Shown here: one piece after another, positions 18,147 to 26,857 of the stretch
Layout: each line of letters begins with the position of its first letter
Position numbering within the stretch: position 1 is the first letter of the stretch
NCBI RefSeq assembly: GCF_001645105.1
Contig: NZ_LKEG01000036.1
Location: 130,470-194,469 of the forward strand
Direction of reading: 5' to 3'
Source: Pseudomonas marginalis
Lineage (GTDB): Bacteria > Pseudomonadota > Gammaproteobacteria > Pseudomonadales > Pseudomonadaceae
DNA: 64,000 bases
The notes under the pieces: generated by a model
What the model was told of the DNA's origin: nothing
Seen by the model: the letters and a program-made list of their open reading frames with translations, nothing else
Databases searched by the model: none
Translations under genes and position numbers: made by a program

Positions 18147-18791
18147 ATGCAAGGAACAGCGTTTGAAATAATGCGAATAGATCAAATCCACGCGATCGTT
18201 TCGCCCACCGTAGAGTCCCTGCTACAGCCGCTGGGTTTCGAGGTTCAAGGCCCGCTGTCTTGGCTTCGCAGCGCTGACGCTCCGATTCGCCAGGTCTTTC
18301 GCCTGGCACAGTGGAAAGGTGGCGCGCTGGCACCGTCCTGGGGGGTGTCATTGGATTTCGTCCCGCATCTTTGCGGAAATGACTTCAAATGGCACAGGAC
18401 TGCGAAGTCTGCGCGACCTGATCTGACGTTCGATGTGCGCGATCGCGCGTTTGATATTTCCTATCACTACGGGCCTGAAACTATCGAGAAGTGCGCACCC
18501 GATATCCTCAGGGCCGCCATTCCAAAGGCTGAATCGTTCTGGAACGCAGCGCGTTCGATCACCGACCTGCCTGGCGCTTTCGAGCGGGTCAGGCAGCATC
18601 TGTCGACAGGCGGGCTGGGTTTCTACAACTACACGCAGCATCCGCTTGCGTATGCCTTTGTATTGGCCATGAACGGCAAGCCCGACGCGGCTGAAGAAGA
18701 GTTCCGACGCTATCATGCGCGTCTTTCAGAGGCCGCTCAAAAGAAGCTTCGCAAGCTGTTCGTGGAGGCCGGCGGTTATCCTGGTCAGTGA
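18147..18791 (+). CDS. Hypothetical protein, DUF4304-like
   Basis: A 214-residue protein. The opening (IHAIVSPTVESLLQPLGFEV, then SWLRSADAPIRQVFRLAQWK and SWGVSLDFVPHL) has the layout of DUF4304-type proteins, which begin with a 'full-length protein is X-phi-phi-K-P-LGF' pattern. The C-terminus (AYAFVLAMNGKPDAAEEEFR) looks like a TPR-style helical pair. The start at 18147 has GGAG six bases before it. The function is unknown and the domain call is tentative. Confidence 0.6.
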   Translation: MQGTAFEIMRIDQIHAIVSPTVESLLQPLGFEVQGPLSWLRSADAPIRQVFRLAQWKGGALAPSWGVSLDFVPHLCGNDFKWHRTAKSARPDLTFDVRDRAFDISYHYGPETIEKCAPDILRAAIPKAESFWNAARSITDLPGAFERVRQHLSTGGLGFYNYTQHPLAYAFVLAMNGKPDAAEEEFRRYHARLSEAAQKKLRKLFVEAGGYPGQ

Positions 18792-18851
18792 TGAGCACGG
18801 CCAGGTTCGAGGGTGTCGATGTAAAACAACCGGCCCCGCGCTAGTCGTCGA

Positions 18852-19277
18852 TTAATGCTTCAGGGCCTCACACTGGTTACGTAAGTTGCTGTCTCGAATA
18901 TTCCCGCAGCTTTGACCGTTGATCGTGGCATTGCAGTAAGCGCGTTGATTGTCGTCACTGATGTTGCCGCAACTTTGCCCGTTCATTTCAGCATTGCAGG
19001 TGGCCCGCAGGTTATCGTCGCGGATGTTGCCGCAGCTTTGTCCGTTGATTTTGGCATTGCAATAGGCGCGTTGATTGTCGTCACTGATGTTGCCGCAACT
19101 TTGCCCGTTCATTTCAGCTTTGCAGGTGGCCCGCAGGTTATCGTCGCTAATGTTGCCGCAGCTTTGTCCGTTGATTTTGGCATTGCAATAGGCGCGTTGA
19201 TTGTCGTCGCTGATGTTGCCGCAACCGGCGTAGGCGTACCCACTCAACATCAATAGCAACGCAAATATGACTCTCAT
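18852..19277 (-). CDS. Secreted Cys-rich tandem-repeat protein
   Basis: A 141-residue protein. A signal peptide (MRVIFALLLMLSGYAYA) is followed by six 21-residue units of the form C-G-N-I-[S/R]-D-D-N-[Q/L]-R-A-[Y/T]-C-N-A-x-[I/M]-N-G-Q-S. Each unit has two cysteines at positions 1 and 13. Units alternate between an NQRAYC and an NLRATC version, so the DNA shows a 126-bp higher-order repeat (two 63-bp units). The last unit is degenerate (DSNLRNQCEALKH). It is probably periplasmic or extracellular with intra-unit disulfides. No function is known to me. Confidence 0.75.
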   Translation of the reverse strand: MRVIFALLLMLSGYAYAGCGNISDDNQRAYCNAKINGQSCGNISDDNLRATCKAEMNGQSCGNISDDNQRAYCNAKINGQSCGNIRDDNLRATCNAEMNGQSCGNISDDNQRAYCNATINGQSCGNIRDSNLRNQCEALKH

Positions 19278-19353
19278 CGATCTCTCCATAGCGGGCAGGA
19301 AATAGCTTGGCGCTGACTGATCCAAAAAAGATCGTGATGCATCAGTGAGCCGG

Positions 19354-19641
19354 TCAGGTTTTCAACTGGTTGAATAGCTGTTGCAGAAACACATCACCTG
19401 CCGCTGATTCTGAAAGTAAATAGTGCCCAAACCAAATATCCCAGCCAGCGGCGAGGCTAAACTCAGCGCAATGGAAACTTGGGTGAATTGTTGTGTCAAG
19501 GCCGACGACGGGAGATCCCACCTGTCGGAACCCATGGTGTTTGACTAAGGTGTCGACCAGCGAAAGCCAATAAGCGTCAGGCAATTCGTTGAGGCCCAGG
19601 GTTAGATGACCATTCGCTGCGGTGTGAAGAGCTGGGTGCAT
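19354..19641 (-). CDS. Small hypothetical protein
   Basis: 95 residues starting MHPALHTAANGHLTLGLNEL at 19641, with GAAGGG upstream. It contains HPSFHCAEFSLAAGWDIWFG. It lies 40-odd bases downstream of the VOC gene on the same strand and may be co-transcribed with it. The family is not recognised. Confidence 0.55.
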   Translation of the reverse strand: MHPALHTAANGHLTLGLNELPDAYWLSLVDTLVKHHGFRQVGSPVVGLDTTIHPSFHCAEFSLAAGWDIWFGHYLLSESAAGDVFLQQLFNQLKT

Positions 19642-19688
19642 GGCGGACCCTTCAATCTGCTGTCGATATTGATCACGCGTTCCCAAGC

Positions 19689-20045
19689 CTACTGTTGCAC
19701 CGTCCAGACCGCCAATTCATACCCATCCAGGTCCGTAAAGTGAAACCGACTTCCACCGGGGAACGTAAACGTCTCGCGGGTGATAACGGCACCCAGGGCT
19801 TTGAGCCTCTGTTGCGTATCATCGAGATCATCCGCATACAAAATCACCAGCGGGCCACCCGGTCTAACGGGCTCCCCGGTGGTGAAGCCTCCGCTCAGGC
19901 GGCCGTCGCTGAATTCGGTGTAACTGGGGCCATAGTCGACGAATGTCCAACCGAACGCGCCGCCGTAGAAGGCTTTGCTACGGGCAATATCGCCCACGTT
20001 GAATTCGATGTTGTCGATTTGTCGGTCTTTGCCGCGAATGCTCAT
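19689..20045 (-). CDS. VOC-family (glyoxalase-like) protein
   Basis: A 118-residue single-domain VOC protein: IDNIEFNVGDIARSKAFYGG, later GGPLVILYADDLDDTQQRLK, ending FTDLDGYELAVW. The last E in the DGYELA strand and the paired N-terminal strand are the usual metal-binding positions. An AGGAGACAG ribosome-binding site precedes ATG 20045. The substrate is unknown. Confidence 0.85.
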   Translation of the reverse strand: MSIRGKDRQIDNIEFNVGDIARSKAFYGGAFGWTFVDYGPSYTEFSDGRLSGGFTTGEPVRPGGPLVILYADDLDDTQQRLKALGAVITRETFTFPGGSRFHFTDLDGYELAVWTVQQ

Positions 20046-20213
20046 GCCTGTCTCCTTGGCTGATGTTCGGAACCGCGAGTGTAACGTAAGCAACCGCCGT
20101 CATGAACGTGAGCGTCCGGGTCCGCCCAAAATGCCGATGATGCAGTCGGACACAGAATCAAGGGAGGAAATACAGTGGCGTGTGATGAGGTGCTTGACCG
20201 GCTGCGCAGTGGT

Positions 20214-20463
20214 TCATAGCCGGCCTTTCAGAAAGCGCTGATCATGATCCGGATGTGGCAACAGCCAGCTGTCGTACTTCCCAAAAAGTCGATAGCGGTT
20301 GCGCGCCACGCGGTCGTAAGCCTAATCCCTCAGCTCGCGCGGGATAAAGCGCAACAGCAGCAATGCACGCCACGTGGCAGGCAGTTGCGCAATGATTTCG
20401 AGCACCGCCTCTGAACGCACCCAGTAGTGATGGTCGCGAATGACCGCCAGGGTGTCGCAGCCT
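20214..20463 (-). pseudogene. DCC-family (thiol-disulfide oxidoreductase-like, DUF393) remnant with internal stop
   Basis: Read on the minus strand this gives CDTLAVIRDHHYWVRSEAVL, then AQLPATWRALLLLRFIPREL and RD, a TAG at 20322-20324, and in the same frame AYDRVARNRYRLFGKYD. Intact DCC proteins read ...RPLRDWVYD.IARNRY.LFG, so the TAG replaces a conserved Trp codon (TGG). The N-terminal ~60 residues with the D-G-x-C-x-x-C motif are missing: an in-frame stop lies just upstream of 20463, and the MFS transporter stop is only 20 bases away. It is both truncated and carries a nonsense codon. Confidence 0.8.
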
Positions 20464-20482
20464 CGCGCCTATAGGTATGAAC

Positions 20483-21820
20483 CTAACGCGACAGCGACAG
20501 TGCCGCACTTTTTTCCTCCGTGCCCACGTCGTGCAGGGAAATCCTCGACGTTTCCGGCAACGCCAAACCACCCGCCAGTGCGAGCAACGCCACCGCTATC
20601 AGATAAAACGCCGGTGACAGGTTGCTGCCCGTGGTGCTGATCAGCCACGTCGCTATCAGCGGCGCGGTACCGCCGAAGATCGTGTACGCCATGTTGTAAG
20701 TGATTGCCGAGGCGGTGTACCGCGTGCGTGTCGGGAAGGTCTCCGACAGCAGCGCTGCCGTGACCACGCCGCACAACACGGCGCCCACCGCCAGCAACAT
20801 GACGCCGACAATGGACGCTGCAAACGAGCCGGAACTGGCCATCAGGAACGATGGGTACACCACCACGATCAGCAACACGCACGCGGTCATCACCGTGACC
20901 CGACGCCCCACCCGGTCCGAATACAACCCCGCCAGCGGGCAAATCGCCGCAGCGAAGATCAGCGCGATCAGCGACACCAGCAACGCCATCGCCCGACTCA
21001 GCCCGCCCGCCACTTGCAGATAGGTCGCGAAGTAGGTGGTGAACATATAAAACGACAACGCCGTCAGTGACACAAAAGCGCCCAGGCAGCAGATCGCCGC
21101 ACCATGGTTGCGCAAGGTTTCCTTGAGTGGCGAGTGGGCGACCGCATGCTCCTGCTTCACAGCCTGGAAGGCCGGCGTCTCATCCAGCTTCCAGCGCAGG
21201 TAAAGCCCCACCAGCCCGAGCGGCGCGGCGATCAGGAACGGCAGGCGCCAGCCCCAGTTGCCCATCGCTTCGGCCGATAACGACGCTTCAAGGGCGTACG
21301 CCACCACGGCGGCGGCGGCGAAGGCGGAAAATGTCGACACGGGCACGAAGCTGCCGTACCAGGCGCGTTTGTCACTGGGTGCGTGTTCCATCAGGTACGC
21401 ACAGGCCCCGGCATATTCGCCCCCGGCGGAGAAACCTTGGGCGCAACGGATCAGCGACAACAGAATCGGCGCCGCGACACCGATGGCGGCGTAGGTGGGG
21501 AGCAGGCCGATCAAGGTGGTGGCGCCGGCCATCAGCAGGATCGTCATGGCCAGGGTACGTTTGCGCCCGATGCGGTCGCCGAGCATGCCGAAGAAAATCC
21601 CGCCCAAGGGCCGGAAGGCGAAGGCGACGGCGAACACCGCGAAGGTTTTGAGCAACGCCGCACTGGCGTCGCCGCTGGGGAAGAATTGTTGGGCGATGGT
21701 GGTGGCGAGGAAACCGTAGACGGCGAAGTCAAACCATTCGACGAAGTTACCGATGCCGGCGGCGATGATGACCTTGCGCAGGGTTTGGGGGCTTACCTGT
21801 TCGGTGGAGGGGCTCGTCAT
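20483..21820 (-). CDS. MFS transporter, metabolite:H+ symporter (MHS) type
   Basis: 445 residues with about 12 membrane spans. Family signatures: VIIAAGIGNFVEWFDFAVYG at the first span, RPLGGIFFGMLGDRIGRKRT in the loop 2-3 motif and FSAGGEYAGACAYLMEHAP in span 4-5. These are typical of the MHS group (proline/betaine, alpha-ketoglutarate, shikimate, citrate importers). The compound cannot be told. The start MTSPSTEQ at 21820 was chosen over 21904 because the extra residues are Pro/Ser-rich and non-family. Confidence 0.87.
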   Translation of the reverse strand: MTSPSTEQVSPQTLRKVIIAAGIGNFVEWFDFAVYGFLATTIAQQFFPSGDASAALLKTFAVFAVAFAFRPLGGIFFGMLGDRIGRKRTLAMTILLMAGATTLIGLLPTYAAIGVAAPILLSLIRCAQGFSAGGEYAGACAYLMEHAPSDKRAWYGSFVPVSTFSAFAAAAVVAYALEASLSAEAMGNWGWRLPFLIAAPLGLVGLYLRWKLDETPAFQAVKQEHAVAHSPLKETLRNHGAAICCLGAFVSLTALSFYMFTTYFATYLQVAGGLSRAMALLVSLIALIFAAAICPLAGLYSDRVGRRVTVMTACVLLIVVVYPSFLMASSGSFAASIVGVMLLAVGAVLCGVVTAALLSETFPTRTRYTASAITYNMAYTIFGGTAPLIATWLISTTGSNLSPAFYLIAVALLALAGGLALPETSRISLHDVGTEEKSAALSLSR

Positions 21821-21969
21821 GGGGAAGGCCTCGGAAGGGGTCGGGGATGCTGGATTATCCGGGGAAGGCGGGTGGGCGGCCGGGCTCAAAAGAGTCGTCC
21901 GCATAGCCAGTAGCGACTGGGTGGGAGTGAAGGAGCAGGAATTGGGCTAGGTCAGGCGGGGATTTATCG

Positions 21970-22905
21970 CTAGCGGGCAGATTTGCGGTAAGTCAGCAGC
22001 ACAATCCCGGTCACCACGATGACGCCGCCGAGCATCTGCCCGGCGTTTAGCATTTGATCGAGCACGATCCAGCCCATCAACAGCGTCGCCAGCGGCTCAA
22101 TGTTCATGACCGGCGCATTGCGCGGCATGTCCAGGCGTGGGACCGACATGAACAGCACGATAAAACCGGTGCCATACAGCACCACCAACGTCGCGAGCGC
22201 CAGCCAGCCGGTACTGCTTGCCGGTGGGTTCAGGCCGCCCGGAAGGGCGCCGCTGAGGCCCGCGAGGTTGACGCTGCTGAACACGATGAAGATCGTCAGC
22301 AGGCTGCGCACTGAACCGCGAACCTGGGACAACTTGTGATCGGTGATCCACAGCGCGCAGGCGAACACGAAGGCGGCGCAGAATGCCAGGCTGACGCCGA
22401 GCAGCCATTGCGGGCCGATCTCGGCACTGCTTGAAAGGCGGCCGGGTACGTCCAGGACAAACACCAGGCCGACCAGAATCAAGCCCATCAGCAAGGCGGT
22501 ACGCGCCGTCGGGCGTGGGCCGCCGAATGCCCAGGTGAGCAGGGCGAGCAGGATCGGGAACACGTTGCCCACCAGCAACGCCAGCGCCACCGGCACGCGG
22601 GCGACGGCGGAGTAGAGGCACAGGCTTTGGGTGGCGATAAGCAGTCCCAGCAGCACTTGCCAGCGCCATGCCCCGGCCGGCAGGCGCAGGTTTTGGCGTT
22701 GCCACAGCACCAGCACGGCCAGCACCAGCAAGGTGCCGCCCGAACGCATCAGAATAGCCAGCAACACACCGGCGCCATCATCGAAGGCTACGCGCGCCGC
22801 AATGTGGTTGCCGGCGAAGGCACAGCCCATGCACAGCAGAATCAACACGGCGATGGGGCGGGAGAAGGGGGCGGGTGTGGTTTGCGTGGCGGCAAGGGCT
22901 GTCAT
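21970..22905 (-). CDS. EamA/DMT-family inner-membrane transporter
   Basis: 311 residues, ten predicted spans in two repeated EamA halves. The first half opens PIAVLILLCMGCAFAGNHIA and the second around WLLGVSLAFCAAFVFACALW. It ends MGWIVLDQMLNAGQMLGGVI and IVLLTYRKSAR, as usual for drug/metabolite exporters of the RhaT/YdcZ type. It lies alone upstream of the MFS gene on the same strand with a ~150-base gap. Confidence 0.87.
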   Translation of the reverse strand: MTALAATQTTPAPFSRPIAVLILLCMGCAFAGNHIAARVAFDDGAGVLLAILMRSGGTLLVLAVLVLWQRQNLRLPAGAWRWQVLLGLLIATQSLCLYSAVARVPVALALLVGNVFPILLALLTWAFGGPRPTARTALLMGLILVGLVFVLDVPGRLSSSAEIGPQWLLGVSLAFCAAFVFACALWITDHKLSQVRGSVRSLLTIFIVFSSVNLAGLSGALPGGLNPPASSTGWLALATLVVLYGTGFIVLFMSVPRLDMPRNAPVMNIEPLATLLMGWIVLDQMLNAGQMLGGVIVVTGIVLLTYRKSAR

Positions 22906-23174
22906 GAGAAGGCTCGAACAGTGGGCACCATCGTCGAGGATGGCGATTTATTTTTAGGTTGTCGTACAACTTGAGGGTGGGATTTGTAGCGCGTTTGAGG
23001 CGAAGGAGCAAGGGCAAGCGTTTATATAACGGCTACCATTCTGAGTTTTTGCGGTTCGCCGAGCGTTTTCATTGAAGGGTGATTTTCGGCCCATGGCCAG
23101 CATTCACCCCGCTTTCGTCGGTGGTTGTCGTATGTCTACGGGCCAGACCACCCGCCCTCGGCGTTTAATCAGTC

Positions 23175-24050
23175 CTATCCCCTCAGAACAAGCGACATGT
23201 CTGAATAGTGATCACACATGAAGTCGACGAATGCGCGAACCTTCGGCGCCGCAAGCCGCCTGGAGGTGTGTAAGACCCAAAGCGCCGGCTCTACACCCGA
23301 CACCGTTCCCCACTGAACCAACTCACCGCGGGCAAGCTGATTCCAGGCGATGGACTGTGGGATGAGCGCCGCACCGCCACCGGCGACAGCGGCATCGCGG
23401 ACCATCAACAGCGAAGAGAACTGCATGGTCGGGACCGGCTCCAAGACCAACTGCCCGCCGTCAAGACGCCAGTGGGTGGGCTGGAAAGTCGACGTCACAA
23501 TCGCGGGCACGGATCGGATCGCGCCGGGCATCGGCCTGAGCAGTTCAGGCGCCGCCACCACGATCAGCCGGTCCTTGGCGAAGCACCGTCCGACCAGGCT
23601 GCTGTCCGGGCTTGGGTTGATTCGAATGGCGACATCAAATTGTTCCTCCACCAGGTCCACCCGTCGATCTTCCGACACCACCTCGATAAACACCTCCGGA
23701 TAGGCCGCACAGAATTCGGCGCCGATACGCCCCATCGCCAGTTGCGAGAACAGAATCGGGGCCGCGACCCGTAGACGTCCGCGCGGTGTTGAAACGCCTT
23801 CGCGTGCGGCGGTCATGGCGTCGGTCACTTCACTCAGCGGGCCTTCAGTTCGAGACATCAGCGCCTCACCGGCTTCGGTGAGTTTCAGGCCACGTGCGCT
23901 GCGCTCGATCAGCCTCACGCCCAGTTGTTCTTCAAGGTCGCTGATTCGGCGCGACAAGGTGGCTTTGGAAATACCGCTCGCGCGGCTGGCCTTGCCCAGC
24001 CCCGAATGGGTGGCGACGAGGGTGAAATCAATCAGCGCGTTCAGGTTCAT
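23175..24050 (-). CDS. LysR-family transcriptional regulator
   Basis: 291 residues: a winged-helix domain (MNLNALIDFTLVATHSGLGK, then ASGISKATLSRRISDLEEQL) and a periplasmic-binding-like effector domain. The CrgA/AaeR-type subgroup is suggested by the SKATLSRRISDLEEQLGVRL pattern. It is divergently placed to the NmrA-type gene at 24311, so it probably controls that gene through the ~260-base space between them. The inducer is unknown. Confidence 0.87.
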   Translation of the reverse strand: MNLNALIDFTLVATHSGLGKASRASGISKATLSRRISDLEEQLGVRLIERSARGLKLTEAGEALMSRTEGPLSEVTDAMTAAREGVSTPRGRLRVAAPILFSQLAMGRIGAEFCAAYPEVFIEVVSEDRRVDLVEEQFDVAIRINPSPDSSLVGRCFAKDRLIVVAAPELLRPMPGAIRSVPAIVTSTFQPTHWRLDGGQLVLEPVPTMQFSSLLMVRDAAVAGGGAALIPQSIAWNQLARGELVQWGTVSGVEPALWVLHTSRRLAAPKVRAFVDFMCDHYSDMSLVLRG

Positions 24051-24310
24051 GGGTGTTCCATATGTGAAACGAGGTGTCTGGATTTTGTGGTCTTCGTTTT
24101 GGAAGTGCAACGAATTACTGTCTCGTCATCGGGACACGCCATGAGGCATTTCCAATGAGCAGTCTCCAACGGTGTTGCCGCAGGACGACGTCGTCGGCTT
24201 CTCCGATATCCCGATGCACTCGCACGCAATCGCACCGTTTCACGGACGGGCAAGGTTGTTGCGGATTTCACTCGCTGATCCACTCTAAACCCACTGCAGG
24301 AGTTACAAAC

Positions 24311-25180
24311 ATGAGCATTCTGGTTATTGGCGCCACGGGCACCCTTGGTTCACTGATCACTCAAGGCCTGGCTGGCGCGGGCGCCGAGGTCAAAGCCCTT
24401 GTGCGCCAAGCGGGCAAGCGGGAGTTTCCGGCCGGCGTCACTGAAGTTGTCGCAGACCTCACTGACGTCGCGTCGATGCGCCTTGCACTCGCGTCGGTAC
24501 GTACCTTGTTCCTGCTCAATGCCGTGACGCCCGACGAGGTCACTCAAGCCCTGATCACGCTGAACCTGGCGCGTGAGGCGGGTATCGAACGTATCGTTTA
24601 TTTGTCGGTGATTCATGCCGACACATTCACCAACGTCCCGCACTTCACCGGCAAGCAGACGGTTGAGCGCATGATCGAGCGCCTCGACATGCCTGTAACG
24701 GTCTTGCGTCCAGCTTATTTCATGCAAAACGACCGCCGGGTGCAACAGACCATTCAGGCCTACTCGGTATACCCGATGCCGATCGGCGCGGCGGGCGTGT
24801 CGATGATTGACGCGCGCGATATCGCTGATGTCGCGGTCGCAGAACTGCTGCGACGCGACACAGCGCCCTCGGCGCTGGGTCGTGTAACGCTGGAATTGGT
24901 TGGGCCGCAAGCGCTCACCGGTGCCTCCGTGGCGAAGACCTGGAGTGCGGCGCTAGGCCGCGAGATCGCCTACGGTGGGGATGACTTGGCCGCGTTCGAA
25001 GCACAGCTGGCTTCTTAAGGCCCCAGCTGGCTGGCGTATGACATGCGCCTGATGATGGCGGGTATCCAGACCTTTGGCATGCACGCCGTTGAAGGCACGG
25101 TCGAAATGCTTGAGGCCCTCATTGGGCACCCGTTGCGCACCTACGAAGACTTCGTGCGCGAGGTCGTTGCCGAGGGTTGA
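24311..25180 (+). pseudogene. NmrA-type NAD(P)-binding protein gene interrupted by an in-frame TAA
   Basis: The gene starts at 24311 (MSILVIGATGTLGSLITQGL; AGGAG upstream) with the Rossmann motif GATGTLG and reads 235 residues to a TAA at 25016-25018. Past that stop the same frame goes on as GPSWLAYDMRLMMAGIQTFG, then MHAVEGTVEMLEALIGHPLR and TYEDFVREVVAEG, to a TGA at 25178-25180. That would make a 289-residue protein, the normal length for NmrA-like redox sensors/quinone reductases. The tail is clearly protein-like, so the TAA is a nonsense mutation or sequencing error. The truncated 235-residue form (24311-25018) might still fold. Confidence 0.8.
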
Positions 25181-25193
25181 ACCGCGCTAAAAA

Positions 25194-26690
25194 TCATGGA
25201 TGAAACCGTCGCCCCAGCGCATCCAACCGCACCGCAATCGGCGGCAACCGCTCACTGCTTCTGGCCAGGGTTTCAACATCGTCGGCGGTGTTTTGCGCAA
25301 TGCTTTGCACCGACTGCAGCCGGCCGACAATCTCCAGGTTTGCCGAGGTTTGCTCGCGTGTGGTGGTCACAATCCGGCCATTCAGGTCGTCGATGTGCGC
25401 GATGTCATTGCCCACCGCGCGCAACATTTCGACCGCTACCTGGCTGTCTTCCACGCACCGCTCCACGCCTTGGCGGCTGTCGTGCATGGCTTCGACGGCT
25501 TGGCGGCTGCCGTGCTGCAAACCCTCGATGATGGTTTTGATTTCCTGGGTGGACACCGCTGTGCGTTGCGCCAGGCTGCGGACTTCGTCGGCGACCACCG
25601 CAAAACCACGGCCTTGCTCGCCGGCACGGGCGGCCTCGATGGCAGCGTTGAGGGCGAGCAGGTTGGTTTGGTTGGCGATGCTGCTGATGACTTCTAGCAC
25701 GGTGCCGATCTGTTCGGCCTGCACGGCCAGGCCTTGTACCGTCTCATGCGTGCCGTTGAGACGTGAGGCCAACTGGGTGATTTCCTGCTGGGCGCGGCCC
25801 ACGCTTTCCTGGCCGCGCAGGATCTGTTGGCGGGCCTTGCCGGCGTGATCCACCGCTTGCTCCACGTGCACGGCGATGTGGCCCATGGCGTCTTCCATGC
25901 GCTGCATCGAGCCGGTCATCTGGGTGATTTCCGCCAATTGGTGCCGCGCGCCTTTTTCCAGGGTGCCGCTGGCGCTGGCCAGTTCCTGGCCGAGTTGGCC
26001 GAGGCCATGGGAGTCACGGGCGACGCCGTCGATCAGGCCGGTAAGCTGCTGCAGGAAGTGGTCGAAACGCTTGGCGAGGGAGACGTGCACCTTGCCCGCG
26101 TCACCTTCGGCGGTTTCAACCGTCAGCTGGGAAGTAACCGCCAGCATTTTTTCCAGCATCTCCTGGCTCTCGACCGCTTCAGCCTGGCTGTGCACGGCCA
26201 GGTAGAGGAGGGCGATGGTTTCCATCACGACATAGAACGCATGGACAAACACCATGGCCCAACCGCCGTGATGATCCATCACGAATACCGGGAAGCCTTG
26301 ATGTTGCAGCGCATGGAACACCACGTGGTGCACGGCGATCGTGGCCGCTGCGACCAGGATCGGCAGCCAGTCGCGATAAAACGTCAGCACTGCCAACAGT
26401 GCGAAGATCCCGAAGTGCGCTTCGATCACGCCCTGCGCCTGGTTGATGTGCAGCGCCGCCATGACCATCAAGCCCGCGCCGAGGGCGCAACGCATCACAC
26501 GGGTGCCACCGATGGCGCGGTAGAGCGCGGTCAGCACCACGCTGGTGCCGCCGCCGACGATGGCCGCTTGAATCAACGTGTCATGCCAGAACGCCAGGCC
26601 CAGTGAGAACAGGAACATCAGCCAGATCAGCGCCAGCATGATGCGGTCGGCCTTGCGGTAGTGCTCGAAAAAACGCGTGCGGATGGGCAT
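25194..26690 (-). CDS. Methyl-accepting chemotaxis protein with integral-membrane sensor
   Basis: 498 residues. The first ~170 hold five to six closely spaced hydrophobic spans ([81 protein letters not shown]) with short loops, so there is no periplasmic ligand domain. The signalling half carries [20 protein letters not shown] and [16 protein letters not shown]. Several His in the membrane part ([12 protein letters not shown]) could bind a metal or heme, but that is speculation. It is convergent with the damaged NmrA-type gene. Confidence 0.87.
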   Translation of the reverse strand: MPIRTRFFEHYRKADRIMLALIWLMFLFSLGLAFWHDTLIQAAIVGGGTSVVLTALYRAIGGTRVMRCALGAGLMVMAALHINQAQGVIEAHFGIFALLAVLTFYRDWLPILVAAATIAVHHVVFHALQHQGFPVFVMDHHGGWAMVFVHAFYVVMETIALLYLAVHSQAEAVESQEMLEKMLAVTSQLTVETAEGDAGKVHVSLAKRFDHFLQQLTGLIDGVARDSHGLGQLGQELASASGTLEKGARHQLAEITQMTGSMQRMEDAMGHIAVHVEQAVDHAGKARQQILRGQESVGRAQQEITQLASRLNGTHETVQGLAVQAEQIGTVLEVISSIANQTNLLALNAAIEAARAGEQGRGFAVVADEVRSLAQRTAVSTQEIKTIIEGLQHGSRQAVEAMHDSRQGVERCVEDSQVAVEMLRAVGNDIAHIDDLNGRIVTTTREQTSANLEIVGRLQSVQSIAQNTADDVETLARSSERLPPIAVRLDALGRRFHP

Positions 26691-26818
26691 TCACACTTAC
26701 TCCATGTGGTCTGGCCGAAACAAAACGAGGGGCAGGTTGGCGCGAATTAGGTGTGCTTGGTTTTTATTGGATTGAGCGATGCAAAACGGTTATCGGCAAC
26801 AGGAGGAGGGACTTGAGG

Positions 26819-26844
26819 AGCGGCTACCCGGGTGGGTAGCCGTT
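26819..26844. terminator. Hairpin downstream of the TonB receptor gene
   Basis: CGGCTACCC and GGGTAGCCG face each other with a short loop just after the stop of the siderophore receptor. A TTTAT run follows on the + strand only, so as a leftward intrinsic terminator it is imperfect. It may simply protect the 3' end. Confidence 0.4.
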
Positions 26845-26857
26845 TATCGGGCTGTGA

